The notes under the pieces are model-generated. The model saw only the letters and a list, made by a program, of their open reading frames with translations, did no database searches and had not been told where the DNA came from. The translations under genes were made by a program, and so were the position numbers. From the NCBI GenBank assembly GCA_020726505.1, contig JAHLEZ010000014.1, positions 806,001 to 870,000 on the forward strand: a DNA stretch of 64,000 nt, given 5' to 3'. This document shows, piece by piece, positions 10,110 to 22,073 of the stretch; the stretch's first letter is position 1; every line of letters starts with the position of its first letter. Origin of the DNA: Leptodontidium sp. MPI-SDFR-AT-0119. Lineage: Eukaryota; Ascomycota; Leotiomycetes; Helotiales; Leptodontidiaceae.

Positions 10110-13072
10110 CGTTGGATTTCTGTATGATTTCTACTCGGTAGCGTTGACAATCTATCATGTTATATAGAGCGCACTGCAATTAAAGCAAAGCTTGCTCTAA
10201 AAAAAATTTGGAAAAATTTCCTATGCAAAATGATTCCCAAATTTAGTTGCGTGATACTGTGGGTAGGGGCAACCTTGTCTCTTTCTTCAGGAGAGTGAAG
10301 TCAGAGAAAAAGTCTCTCGACTGAAAACAAAGGACAGGGTGGCAACGCTTTTAAACAACAAGATAAGTTGAATATACCTATTAATTGAAAGGAGAAGCCA
10401 GGGATAGCAGAGCAGGAAATATTCCAACAAAAACCAATCCCTCACGATGGTCAGTGACACTTGCCAGTAAGTGGTAGGCCAGCGTCACAACATCAACCTC
10501 GAAAGAAAGTAAAAATCAACTTAGAATAAACATCGGAGATTCGCTCCACTGCACTCCCAACCCAGATCTCGATCCAAATCTCAAAATAAACAACGAACCT
10601 CGGCCGCCAAAGAGTGAAAATTCAAACTAACCTCCCCTTCCCCTCCCTATTCCCCCCTAAACACTCGCTAAGCATATTCTCCGCATTCCCAACCTTCTCA
10701 ATACACTACTCTAACTTGCCTACCTACTTCCCTTCGATGGTTCGCCAGTCTTGAAAATGGAATCTGCGATTTGATAGGAGTTCATGAGTCTAGAAGAAAA
10801 GCGGGGAACTAATTGTGAGGCACTATACTTTCGGCAGGGTTACTGTAGGAAAGGAGTGTTTATGACTTGCCTGATGTGGAAATTCTCTGCGCAGGTCATG
10901 ACTCCTAGAATATAGCACGCAGACGATAGTATAAGTGTTCCGCTTCGACTTGCTGTCTTTCTTACTCTAACCGCTGAGTGTGGTGGTTGGAGGATGGTAA
11001 TTTGAGAGTAATAATTGGAAGTCAGTGAGTATGGAGTGGTGATGGTGGTGGTGCAGAATGACGAGTTGACCCTGTGGCTTGTGTGTTGTGTTTTGGATAC
11101 TGGTTTTTGAATATGCAGAATTCAAATACGAACAACTTGCTTCGGTGGATGTCTCGCTATGGCACCACCAGTAAGTAGCATTGAAGTGAGTATTTGCACG
11201 TCATACGGGAAGATGCCGTGGCCAACGAAGCTGAATGGGTCACGTAGTTGTCACGTTGCAACACTCTGCTTCAGCACTTTAACCAGGATCCTAATTTTTG
11301 TTTGTCTGTTTGAATTACTAAACACGTTCAGCAGAAATCGCCCGCTTCACACATATATCCCAACCTATGTATCCTTGGTACAGAAAAGTCCGAGGACCTC
11401 CCATTCGAAGTCTTCAGACTACTGTGAAGGTAGGCTCGGTCCACCTCGGAATTGAAGATCATATATTCCAGACCCAAGTCATCGGCATAACCTTCCCCAT
11501 ATTTCCTCCTCTGAAGTATATGTATGTTCCTGCCATCTCACTTCCCTGTTCCCATGCGAAATGTTCAAGTCCCAAGAACTTTCCAACAGCAAGGAAACCA
11601 ACCTACTATAGAATGATGATCAACGCCATCATACATCATCTGCCACCGTCGTCGATAAACTCCTCACTACCACGAGCCGTCGTCCGCTCTTCCCATCCAC
11701 GAAAAGAACCTTGCCCGCCTGTAGAAGAGAAGTAGTTAAAGTGGATCCCAATCCCCAGATCCTCGGCCTCTCCACAGATTCCCCCGCAAATACTGCAGAT
11801 CACTGCCGAAAGCTAAGAAGCGCCAACCCCGGATGCAGAATAACCTTAAAAGCTAATCTGAGCCAGCCAGCGCCGAAGCGATGGTTTGGGTGGCGTTCGA
11901 GACCGGACGAATCGTGATGCTGGGATGGAAGAACGCAAGGAGGCGAATCGAGTGGTGTGGGGGAAAAGGGAACATGCGGATCTTTACTGCCGCTGAATGA
12001 TGGCGTTGGTGGCTGATATTTTGGGATGGCGTCTTCTCTGGTTTGGTTTGTCTTTTGTGGAGTGGAGGGGGAGGGGTTGGGCTTTGGTGACTGGCCTTGG
12101 ATAGGTGTGTTGATTCCATCGAGCTGTACCGAACATCATCTTCAGCCCTTACGAATATTTTACAACCCCCCACAGTATCTCCAACCACAGAAACCAATTT
12201 AGCTGTGTACAACATCGTACACGGAATGTGTGCAACCGCATTCTGTAGTGGGTGATACACCAGAGGCCGAACAATAGTCAAAGCCAGACCGAAAGTTCTA
12301 CCACCAAGCCGACCAAAAAAACAAGACCCACCTCAACAAACATCATCTCAACACCATCTCCACATCCTCGGTACTTTTTTCAGCAAATCCTCCTGATTCG
12401 TCAGATTAGATCTGGGAGTTAATCGGGATTAAACTTAGAGTTATACCCCGCCGGCAGTGTCGATCCCCAAGTCACTAGGAGCCTCCACATTGCTCATCAG
12501 CCGCCCCCAAGTTCGCTAAATAACAAACTAATGACAATTGCTCTGCTCCTCATTCGTAGAAGGCTTGAAAAGAGAGAGCGCCACTTTACGCATTTTGGGG
12601 GGGGGGGTCCTGATTCTCCTGTGGCTGCAAACCTCTTTCATAAATATCTACCCTACTAGTGCTGGCTCCACTTTGAGAAGAGAGGTTCCTCGGCCTGTTA
12701 TCCTTCAGCCATTCCAGGGAGGGCGATCACCATTCTTCGTCACTTGTTTGACTGCTTTCTTCTTTTGATTCGGTGGAGGTGGAGCTGAGTGTCCGGAGCT
12801 TTTTGATTCTGGTGGTTCAGGTGGATATGGTTGTGGATACCTCGAGGTAATATGCCGAGGGAGATTCCCTGTTTCGTAGGTGGTAAGTACTAGGCACATC
12901 TATAGTGGTCTGTGGGGAAGCCTGTTTTTGCTTGGTAGTCCCTTCATAAATCTATGGGGTTGTCTCAAGAAGATATAAGAACCCAGGAAATTCCCTTGTT
13001 GATCAATTCTTTTTTCCACGCCCATCCGAACTTACTTTCTCGAGAATATTCCTTCGTCAACATTCATCCATC
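10110..13072. other. Gene-poor 3-kb region
   Basis: Nearly 3 kb without a frame I can support. It holds polypyrimidine stretches (about 10620-10700), an 11-base G run at 12597-12607, and several open frames of 60-140 codons with no domains, no splice logic and biased composition. A long UTR, non-coding transcript or small secreted protein cannot be excluded. Confidence 0.45.
12974..12979 (+). promoter_or_regulatory. TATA-like element
   Basis: TATAAG about 99 bp upstream of the peroxidase start codon at 13073, a spacing usual for fungal TATA promoters. Pyrimidine-rich sequence follows before the ATG. Confidence 0.5.
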
Positions 13073-14332
13073 ATGAAGTATTCTCTTGCTACCATCGCCC
13101 TCGCGGCCGAGGCTGTTACCGCTTTCCCATTTGTCGCCAATCAACCTGGTGTTGATTCCAGTCTCCTCCGCATTCGTCAACAATCTGGCGGCGCTAACCC
13201 AGGTGGACCATTAACCTGCCCATACAACCCACCTGAGAAGCACGTCCCAGCGCCAGGCATCACCGCTCAATACCCATACAACAACGCCAAGAACGGCCAG
13301 AAAGGAAACGAGAAGGGAGGCTACCAAGTCCCAGCACCAGGTGACACAGCTCATCGCTTCATCGCTCCCACAGCAACGGACATCAGAGGTCCATGCCCAG
13401 GACTGAACGCTGCTGCGAACCACAACTTCTTGGCCAGAGATGGAATCACCACATTCAACGAGCTCGTCGATGCCCAGCAGAACTTGTACAATGTTGGCCA
13501 TGACTTGGCGACTCTTCTGGCTGTACTTGGATTGACCACTACCGACGGTGATATCGTCACCGAGAAACTCTCCATCGGCTGCGACGCTACGAACAGAACA
13601 TCTTTCAACCCTCTCCTCACCGGCCCTCAACCCGGTCTGGACGGCCACAACAAGTTCGAGGCCGACACCTCTCTCACACGTAACGACTTCTTCCCCACAG
13701 GGAACAACTACCAATTCAACGGAACTCTCTTCGGCATGATGACCCAGACTACAGGCGGTCTATACAACCGCGACAACTTGGCCAAGTACCGCTACCAGCG
13801 CTACCAACAATCCCTCCGCGACAACAAGAACTTCTACTTTGGTCCCCTCTCCCTGCTGCTCTACGGAGCCTCCTCATTCCTGTACGAGTTAATGCCCTCA
13901 GGACCAAACTACATCCCCGACAAAGCAACCATCTCCTCATTCTTCGGCGCTCGCGACAACGGCGACGGCACATACTCTTTCACAGGCGAAGAGAAGATCC
14001 CAGATAACTGGTACAACCGTATCGAGCCATACTCCAACAGCGACGTCGTGACTGAGATTCTGGCGCAGTATCTCGAGTATCCCGTCCTCTTCGGTGGTGC
14101 CACAGGAAATGGCGGATTCAATGCTATTAATTTCAATGGTATTAAGGATGGGAAATTGATTGCTGTTCCGGATGCGCCGACGACGCTCTGTCTGCTTTAT
14201 CAACTTGCTACAGAGCGGGTTCCGTCGTCGTTGAATGGGATCTTGTCGCCGACTGTGGAGACTCTCTCGTTTGTTTTGAGCAAACTTAGTCCGCAGTTGA
14301 AGAACCTTGGATGTCCAATCCCGTTGACATAA
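13073..14332 (+). CDS. Secreted heme-thiolate peroxidase (chloroperoxidase/UPO family)
   Basis: Intronless, 419 aa. Residues 1-17 form a signal peptide (MKYSLATIALAAEAVTA). The proximal heme motif P-C-P is present (RGPCPGLNAAANHNFL, axial thiolate Cys108). The Mg-binding and acid-base segment reads FEADTSLTRNDFF (Glu196-Ala197-Asp198-x-Ser200), where known members carry EHD or EGD; the central residue is therefore Ala here. Family members use hydrogen peroxide to halogenate or oxygenate organic substrates outside the cell. At 419 aa it is longer than the short UPO class (about 240-260 aa) and in the range of the long class. There is an extended N-terminal Pro/Gly region (residues 38-98) before the heme Cys. 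Substrate is not predictable. Confidence 0.93.
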   Translation: MKYSLATIALAAEAVTAFPFVANQPGVDSSLLRIRQQSGGANPGGPLTCPYNPPEKHVPAPGITAQYPYNNAKNGQKGNEKGGYQVPAPGDTAHRFIAPTATDIRGPCPGLNAAANHNFLARDGITTFNELVDAQQNLYNVGHDLATLLAVLGLTTTDGDIVTEKLSIGCDATNRTSFNPLLTGPQPGLDGHNKFEADTSLTRNDFFPTGNNYQFNGTLFGMMTQTTGGLYNRDNLAKYRYQRYQQSLRDNKNFYFGPLSLLLYGASSFLYELMPSGPNYIPDKATISSFFGARDNGDGTYSFTGEEKIPDNWYNRIEPYSNSDVVTEILAQYLEYPVLFGGATGNGGFNAINFNGIKDGKLIAVPDAPTTLCLLYQLATERVPSSLNGILSPTVETLSFVLSKLSPQLKNLGCPIPLT

Positions 14333-15123
14333 ATGTACTGTACATAGTATAGTGTGTTCAAAGTCACAGTAAAAGTCCACGGAGATCATGAGTGATCAGT
14401 GCTGTGAATCGCGCGCTGCCTTTATTCATGGAAATTCGTTGGGCGCATTGTTGATGTTTTGCTGGTCATTCATAGCGGCTTTTTTCTTGTTTTGGGAAAT
14501 GACTTTGTCGATGGATCAGGAAAACATTTTGTATATAGTTCGTTTCTTGAAATTATTGAAATAGAAGTCTGCTGTACTTCAACAATCATGGTTCCATTCA
14601 TGCTGGACTAGTGATGTGGTTTTGAGGTTGACAAAATGATGTGTAGTGTGGGATGATGGGTGTATTCCTGGACAACCAACCAACTAATTTATCCATTCCA
14701 GACCAAGAAAGCGTGGTGCACAGCTTCCCCATAGCCTCTCAATCACTGTTTTAACACGACCGATGAGGAGCACCGAGTAGATCATAGACGTTTCTCAGGT
14801 GTACAGCTTTCTAAACGATGTGTGATATGGAAGAACTTCGGATATCTTTTGTCACCTAGAACCTCTCGATATATAAAAGGTATACAGACACTTGCAATTT
14901 CGACAAGCATCATCAGTTATTATTTATTATACTTAATCTGATAACTAATAGAATTCATTCTACTCCCATCCACTGCCAAGTCGAATTCTAAATGTCCCCT
15001 CTATACCTCACTTTACGCTACCTCTACCTCTCTTATTGTGTGGTCATTACTTATCGGGTCTGTTTCCCTTCCACAATATCCTATCCTGAAAACGTCTCTA
15101 GCTGATATAACATATCTATCTAT
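14333..15123. other. Convergent intergenic region
   Basis: Separates the 3' ends of the peroxidase gene and the MFS gene. A/T-rich; no gene or repeat noted. Confidence 0.45.
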
Positions 15124-16924
15124 TCAAGCTGAACATCTAGACGACCCAGGTCTCAACGCCCCCGCTTCACAAACGGCCCATCTACCATGAATATGCTGCC
15201 TAAGTTTCTTCCCCCAGAACGAGATCGGAACTCCCACAAACCCCACAGCCAGAATAATCCCTCCGATCTGACCATTCACCCTCCCGTACCCCTGCACCTC
15301 CAACCACGGCATGATCGCAAACGTGATGCAGAAACTCAGCGTATACCCCACGCCCGCCACGACAGCCAGAGCTGGTCCAGCCCAGCGAGGAAACGCTTCG
15401 GTGATCCAGAGCGTATTGGCTGTGCCTAGTCCAGCCATGGAGAATGATCCCAGGGCTGAAGAGAGGTATATCCAACTCCAGTGCCATTTATACTCTATCG
15501 CGTAGCCGTAGAGAAAACTTCCCCCTGCGGCGGTGAAGATGGGGAGGATGAACGCAGGGAGGTAGTACTCGGCGTCGCATACGCCTTTGTTCTTCCTCGT
15601 AAGGAGGCGGGAGACGGCTGTTATGGTGTATGCTGAGATGGGCCATGCGAGGATGGCACCGAATCCTCCTGCTAAATTGAATAGGGCGATTTGGTGCATG
15701 GAGAGGGAGTAGGGCTCGCTACTTAGGACTACGACGTATGTTTCGCTGGTCGAGACCAAACTACCGAAGACAGTTGCTTGGAGTAGTGCGACCCAGAAGA
15801 TCAGAGGATTGATGAAGCATAGGAGCATCTGACGGTAACAGGCTACCATTGCACTGAGACTGCCTGTCGTCCTCCAGATCTTGAGGTCGCTGAAGCGGAA
15901 TCTTAGAAGCGATTTCCCGGGTTGGTCTGCCTTGCTCTCGGTGTCCGGTGCTTGGTCATCGTCGTCGTAAAGGTACACTTTCTCTGTTGCGCTCTGAACT
16001 AGGATACGGCCGTCGAGTGCTAGACTAGGACGGACGAAGTATGTCTCTGGGTAGAGGAAGAGAACTAAGAGCAGAGATACCACGCAGGGAATTATCAGGA
16101 TACGGTAGAATGTGCGCCATGCTACCCCAGTGTTGGCGAACTGAGGCGTGAAGGTGAAGATCCCGGAGCCGAGACTGGTGATGATACCGTACGTGCCCGC
16201 GATTGCGGCAGGTCTCTCGTGGATGAATGTTAAATCGATGATTATAAGGAGGAGCTGTTTGTAATACATCAGAGCTGAGGGAGAAGATGGGAGGGAGTAG
16301 TAGATGGACAAAAACATACCGCGCTGCTAGTGACACCTGCAGCAAGTCCTTCGAAACAAACTGCCGCTAAGAGGACATGGAAATTGACCTCTACGCTTGC
16401 CCATATCGTTGCCATGACTAGCATGGTTGCAGCCATTATAACTACAAGTCTCCTCCCAAGAGCCAGTGAAAGGGGAATCCAGAGGAAGGCTCCAATACCC
16501 ATGAACATTGGAGGAGCAGTAGCGAGGACCGTGAGGTTGAATGGATACGTATCCTGTAGTTATTGGTTAGTACAGTTTATTCTTATTTAAAAGCTACCTA
16601 GCTAGATGCAGGTGTTGCATTTTACTGTATTGCATATAGAGGAACTCTCCAACTTACCTCTAAGGTAAATTCCTTCGAAAGTGAAGAAAACATCGAAGAT
16701 GCTCCCTGGACAACAATAAGTGAGGTGCTGCCAAGAGATGCAAGAGCCAGGAAAGCAAGAGCCCGTTTCTTCATGCCCCAATTGAGGGGATCCTGAGGCG
16801 AGTTCGATGGAATTGGCAGGCGGAGTACCTCTCCATTGGAAGTGATGAGGTAGACCGTCCCAGGGATTTGAGAGGAATCCCTCTTCGACGAAAGGTTGGT
16901 CGACATCGGCGTCAACGTCGACAT
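15124..16924 (-). CDS. MFS transporter, DHA1-like
   Basis: Exons 16924-16658, 16553-16320 and 16254-15124, all phase 0. Introns are 16657-16554 (GTAAGT, ACTACAG) and 16319-16255 (GTATGT, ACAAACAG; the nearer CTCAG would put a stop in frame). Product 543 aa. The cytoplasmic N terminus ends in the PQDPLNWG block typical of fungal drug:H+ antiporter-like MFS proteins. The span-2/3 loop carries SLALGRR, and the family glycine-rich motif appears as CFEGLAAGVTSSALLL. A charged central loop (YDDDDQAPDTESKADQP) separates two six-helix halves. Likely a plasma-membrane exporter of small organics; substrate unknown. Convergent with the peroxidase gene, so not co-transcribed with it. Confidence 0.9.
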
Positions 16925-17823
16925 TACCCACTGAAGATCCGCCGTCGGAGAAGCTTGAAGGGGAGTTAGCAGCTAAAGTGGGAAGATTAATTTACTGTCG
17001 AAGGTTAAGTACTTATCTGGCTGTGCTGTACTGTACCATACTGGTGGGTGGGTGGGGGAGAAATAAGATTCTGGAGTTCGGTTCGCTCCAGGTTTCAGGT
17101 CTTGGTGATGATCCATGGAAACGGCGAACTCTGACCCACGGACTGTTGTTCTCTTACAGTACCTACGTAACTTACCTTAGCAACGGACTGCGCGGACTGC
17201 GATAGAACTTAAAAGCAAGCAAGATTTTGAAGAAAGTTTCCTTACTCGTAGCACAGAATGATAAGCTTCATGTCTCGAAATTTTATGCGAGAAGGCAAGG
17301 AAGAGAGAAATGTTGGAAAAAGTCAACAAATAAGAAAGTGCACTAGGCATGCACCCTCACCCCCTACGGGAAGAAGAGAACAAGTCGCGAGAATTCGCAA
17401 GAACAACGTCACCACTCATTGTATACTCGAGCAATTCTATGATTTAATTATATCAAAGGGTGTACAAATTCACCACTTAATGATACTCAAACGGTACTGT
17501 ACTGGAACTGGAGTACATTAGTCACGCTAGTCCGCTCAGTCTCACCGATTACCAGGATGCTATCGGCACAACATCAGTGGCTTCATGCGCGTGACGCTCA
17601 CTCTCCGGAGTTTAGCGACGTCCGGAACAACGTCAAATGGGAAGTTTGTGGTTTCTATTTTGCCTTTTTGTTTCAATTTCTCGGTTCCAATCTGCCTTAT
17701 TCATTCGTCTCGTCTCTGTTCTTCCCCCCTTTTGAGGCTTGAGAAGTACTGTGCCAAGTCACAGGCTCGCAGGTGCCCTAGTTGATATACCGTGCAAACG
17801 TAAATGCCTCATCCTCTACTGAG
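16925..17823. other. Divergent promoter region
   Basis: Between the divergently transcribed MFS gene and caspase-fold gene, so it should contain both promoters. No gene or repeat supported. Confidence 0.45.
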
Positions 17824-20200
17824 ATGGACACCCCGTCTTTCTATACAGTGTCTTCAGGTGCGAGCAGTGTCACGGTAAGTAAGCTGGAATACCATCATTC
17901 AACAAGCAAATGGGAGACTCAAGAGACAGGCTGCTGATTGAATTCTCAGGATGACTATCCATTGACGCCTCCCACTCCCTCTACTCATGACACCTCGAAG
18001 TCCTCTTTCCATATCAGTGACATTGGCTCTTTTGCCGAAAGTTTACAAGATGTATGTCAGATCCTTACTCGTTCCTCAAACCTTCTCTCTCACCCTCTCC
18101 CCAGCTCCATCTATCCCCAGTTCTATCTCACTCCACGGACATCTAATCTAAATCCCAATCCCAACCCCAATCCCGAATACCCACTCACACCCCCACACAG
18201 GCAGCAAATCAAGCTTTCCCTAACCGTGGCCGTTCTCGCTACCACACCGTCAACGTCTGCCTCATCCGCTGGGCAGAAGACGAACTGAACATCAAACCCG
18301 AGCTAGACTTACTCCACGACACATTCTCGCATCTCTACGGCTTCAACACGGAAATATGGCTCATCCCCTCCACCGCATCTCAAATCCAACTGACATCCAT
18401 GACATGTACCTTCCTCCAGAAATTCGATGAGGAGGGGAACTTATTCATCGTGTACTATGGGGGTCATGGAACGATCAACAGCGCGAGACAGAATCAGTGG
18501 TGGTGTACCCAGTCGCCTGACTCGCCGTTCGTGGATTGGAGCGCGATCCAAACCCTCTTTGGGACGGCGAGAAGTGATGTTTTGATTTTACTTGATTGTT
18601 GCGCTGCTGCTAGCTCGGCGGCGGGAATGGGGACGGGGACTATGGAGGCTATTGCTGCGTGTGGGTGGGAGACGAGAGCGCCGCCGCCTGGTGAGTATTC
18701 ATTTACCCACACGCTGATTGAAGTCCTGGAGGAGTGGGCGGGGAAACCGTCGTTCTCGGCTGCGATGTTGCATACGGAGGTGCTGTTTGTGTTGAAGCAG
18801 AAGAGGCCTGAGAGGGGGAGGGATGGGAGGGTGTTGGAGTGGTGTGCTACCCCTGTGCATTGGGTTTATACTGGGGATCCGAAGGCGAGGGGGATTGAGA
18901 TTTCTAGTTTGAAGGGGGAGAGGGTGGTGGGGAAGATGGTTGGGAGGGAGAGGGAGGATGGTGGTGTGGGAATGGGGATGAGGAGTACAGCGTGGGTTGA
19001 TGCGATGGATTTGGATGATGAAGATGTGCTTGTGAATCCATTGACGGATGTGAGACCCAGTGGGGAGTACAGGGTTCCGCATGTTTTGATCTCCATTGCC
19101 CTTGAAGGGGATCAAGGGACTTTGGACGCGGCGAGTTGTCGAAGATGGTTGGGAGGTAGGTTTTCCCCTTTCTATAGTGACATCCTGTCGAGACTATCAT
19201 TCTCTTCACGCCTTTCTTAGTCGAGTATTCTCATCCTTCGTCCTTTTCAGATGACTTGTAACCAAACAAACTAACAACCATTCAGACTTCCCTGCCCTTG
19301 TGAAATACGCCACGGTAGAAGGGGTCTACAAATCCTACTCCACGCTCCTGACCCTCTCCGTCCCGCTCACAATCTGGGATCTCCTACCCGACCACCCAGC
19401 ATGTTCATTCATCGGGTACATCACCACGCCCAACAAATACAAACTTCCTCTCCGATCTGGCATCAATTCGCCTTATGGAGGCCGAGGATCATTCTCCTCG
19501 ATGTATAGTCGACCGATGTTGGCCAGGGCCAGGAAACCCGATGGCAAGTTGAGGAGTGCGGATAGTTCGTATGGGAGTGATGGGGGTGAGAGCGAGGGGA
19601 GTGACGGTGAGGTGGAGGACTGGGCTGGGTATGTATTAGTCTTTTTTGTGTGATGTGTGGAAAGCTAACATGTGGTGTGGTAGGAATGAAAATAGGCCGT
19701 ATTGGCAGAGTCTGCATCCTACTCGCCTTCATGATATCTCGGACCATTCTGAGGAGGATGAGGGAGATGACTGCGCACTATCGGATGTCCCTTCACCTTC
19801 TCTATCGTCGATCAACACGTCCGGCTCAAGTTCCAGCTCGGGTTCTCGTCAACCAGCAGCCAGTACCACCTCTCGTCCTAGGGCAGATATACCACCTACT
19901 ACGGGAAGCGTTTCACTCCTCTCATCCATGCTCCAAGAGCTCCACTGTGAAAGTGGTGGACCTACTCTGCCAATAGATATCGAGGGGAAAGAGAAGGGTC
20001 AGAGGTTGAAACTGAGGTATCGTTCACCGGATCAGATTGCACTTACTCCAAGGACTATGAGGAGGAATATGTTTTGGGATGAGAGACCAGTTGAAGAGAG
20101 AATGTGGGGGTTGAGGAACGGAGATGTGGGTATGGGGATGGACAGGACAGGGAGAGACGAGGAGAGGAAGGAGGCTGGAAGGAGGTCGAGGTCTGTTTGA
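17824..20200 (+). CDS. Caspase-fold (peptidase C14-like) protein with acidic/Ser tail
   Basis: Exons 17824-17874, 17950-18051, 18201-19155, 19286-19628 and 19684-20200; all junctions are GT-AG with matching phases, giving 655 aa. The caspase-like region starts in exon 3 (HTVNVCLIRWAEDEL). The catalytic dyad is visible: His in LFIVYYGGHG (about residue 140) and Cys in VLILLDCCAAASSA (about residue 183). Spacing and motif fit the caspase/metacaspase fold rather than other HG/DC proteins. It lacks the N-terminal Pro/Gln-rich region of true fungal metacaspases; after the catalytic region come a charged, Gly-rich stretch and a Ser/Asp/Glu-rich C-terminal half. Activity is unproven; a signalling protease or heterokaryon-incompatibility-type effector are both possible. 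Confidence 0.8.
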
Positions 20201-20644
20201 GCATGTCTTGAGAGGTGGTTGATTTGGGCATATGGGTCTCTAGAAAAGCTGATTCTAGATGACTTGCCTTTGTTCATGACAGTAGGAACTTTGCATGTTG
20301 GAGTTAGGGTTCGGTCTGGCTTGGACTGGGAATAGGCTCATCTTTCTATTCTATAAGCAATCTATCTATATGTTTGATTCCATCATGGTACTACTGGCCA
20401 TGTCCACAGGATAATCAATACACTATGTTTGTTGTTTTCGCCTAAACCTGCCATCCGAGACAGGAGATGAGGCTCTCCCTTGAGCACAATGCTAACCATC
20501 CATTCACCTTTAACAATAGGAAAAGAAATTCACGCAAATTCCAAAGGGAAAGGGAACAAGAACTTAACTCCCTGGATTCTCCCGACAACGCTCTCGTCCT
20601 TCGAACATCTCCACACCACCACGAAACATCTTCCTCAGATCAAG
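20201..20644. other. Intergenic region
   Basis: 3' UTR of the caspase-fold gene and 5' region of the next reading frame. An in-frame upstream ATG exists at 20489. Confidence 0.4.
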
Positions 20645-22073
20645 ATGTACCTCACCAAATACAACCACCAGAACCAGCAGCAGGACGAGGGTGTGCCAGT
20701 ACCTCTCCCTCTCTCACGCTCGAGAGGCCGAATCACAAATGAAGACGATGGATGGAATGAAAGCGATACAGACAGTACGACGACAGAGGATAGCGCGACG
20801 GCTGGTCTGGGAATCAATTTCTATGATCATAGGGGAGTGGGAAGACGTAGTGTGATCCATTCACGTAATAATCTCAAGGAAGACACTCAGGCTGAGGATA
20901 AAGAAGGGGAAGTTGCAGAGTCACATGAGAATGAGGAGGAGGAAACAGGCTATGAAGCACTCCAAGTCTTGTCTCAGCAGTCAAGGACAACCAACGATCA
21001 GCTCCAGCTCCATGCTCAGCCCACAAACGGACACACACCTCGGGCGCAGCAACTCCAACTGCAGCAACAACAACAACAACAAACCCCCTCTTTCTCTAGC
21101 TCAGGCGGCTCGAGCAGCAATTTCAATAGCTCCCAAACCTCCACCGAACTCGAACTCCAGACGCCCAAACTCCTCGCTCCCCTCCAAGATCCAGACTGGG
21201 ACCACGCGTCACCGCTGGATCTGATCAACCAGTACCTGGAGCACAACTATCGGCAGCAGGCCGAGTCGTTTGTTCGCATTGCAAGTCGAGAGACGCCTGT
21301 CCGAGCACTGTCTTTAGGCCTCTCGGGTTCCCGTCCCGGTGGTCGTGCAGGTGGTCGTGTAACCTCAGCCTCTGATCGTTCTGTTTTGGGTCTTGGCATA
21401 GCCTCCACAGTGACCACGCCTAGCCTGCCGAGAAGTAGTGGTGGTGCCGGAGCCGTCTCTTCCCCTTCTGACGAGACATCCCTCATCCTCGAAGACGAAA
21501 AGGAAGATCAAAGGCAAAGTCCCTCGTTTCAACCACCACTCCACAAGCCTGCAGTTGCGCAGCAGTCAACAGCCAGCTTCGACTTCAACTCTAATTCGCA
21601 GCACAAGCAGCACATCCAGTCTCTCCATCCCCGTCCAACCACTCTCTCGAATCCAACAGGCGAGCAAACTCTCGAGACAGCGGAGCATTGCTAGTATAAG
21701 CAACAGCAGCGGATTCAGTCCCCTCGTCCCCCTCTCCTCGCCTTTGAAGTCTTCAGGCACACCTACAAATACAAGTCCAGGCAAATTCCAGCTCCGCCGC
21801 TCAGGAATAGTCCGCGTACCGATCCATTCGAAGCCTACGATTGCCAAACGAGGTTCTCGTCCTTCCTCCTCTACGTCAACTCAGACAATCGCGACCACAT
21901 CCACTCGTACAAGTAAAGTCCTTCGCGGACCCGAATACTTCACCCGTGAAGAGCGCCTGTACATCGCCCGACTCGTCCACTCTGTAGCCAGGAACTGCGA
22001 ACGGCATACGAATTGTAAGGACTGTATCGATCTTGAGTACGCCTACTACGAGAATAGGTTCTTGCCGAGAAAT
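20645..22073 (+). CDS. Low-complexity Gln/Ser-rich coding region, possible 5' part of the SH3 gene
   Basis: Two coding-like frames abut here. Frame one runs from ATG 20645 (an in-frame ATG also at 20489) and is rich in Gln, Ser and acidic residues, including a Q7 run, to a stop at 21694. Frame two is open from 21414 to 22136 without any ATG before 22074; from about 21660 it has clear coding codon use (RQRSIASISNSSGFSPL, then EYFTREERLYIARLVHSVAR and RHTNCKDCIDLEYAYYENRF). A 52-bp GC-AG intron at 21514-21565 would join the two with matching phase (2+1). The second frame then enters the SH3 protein in frame. It is either a separate gene with an unseen 3' end or an N-terminal extension making a fused 722-aa protein. 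No known domain. Confidence 0.5.

Noticed and set aside
21404..21413. A 43-bp GTAACC...CATAG intron to join the two frames upstream of the SH3 gene
   Set aside because: The resulting exon meets TGA at 21411; the GC-AG intron at 21514-21565 gives an open frame instead.
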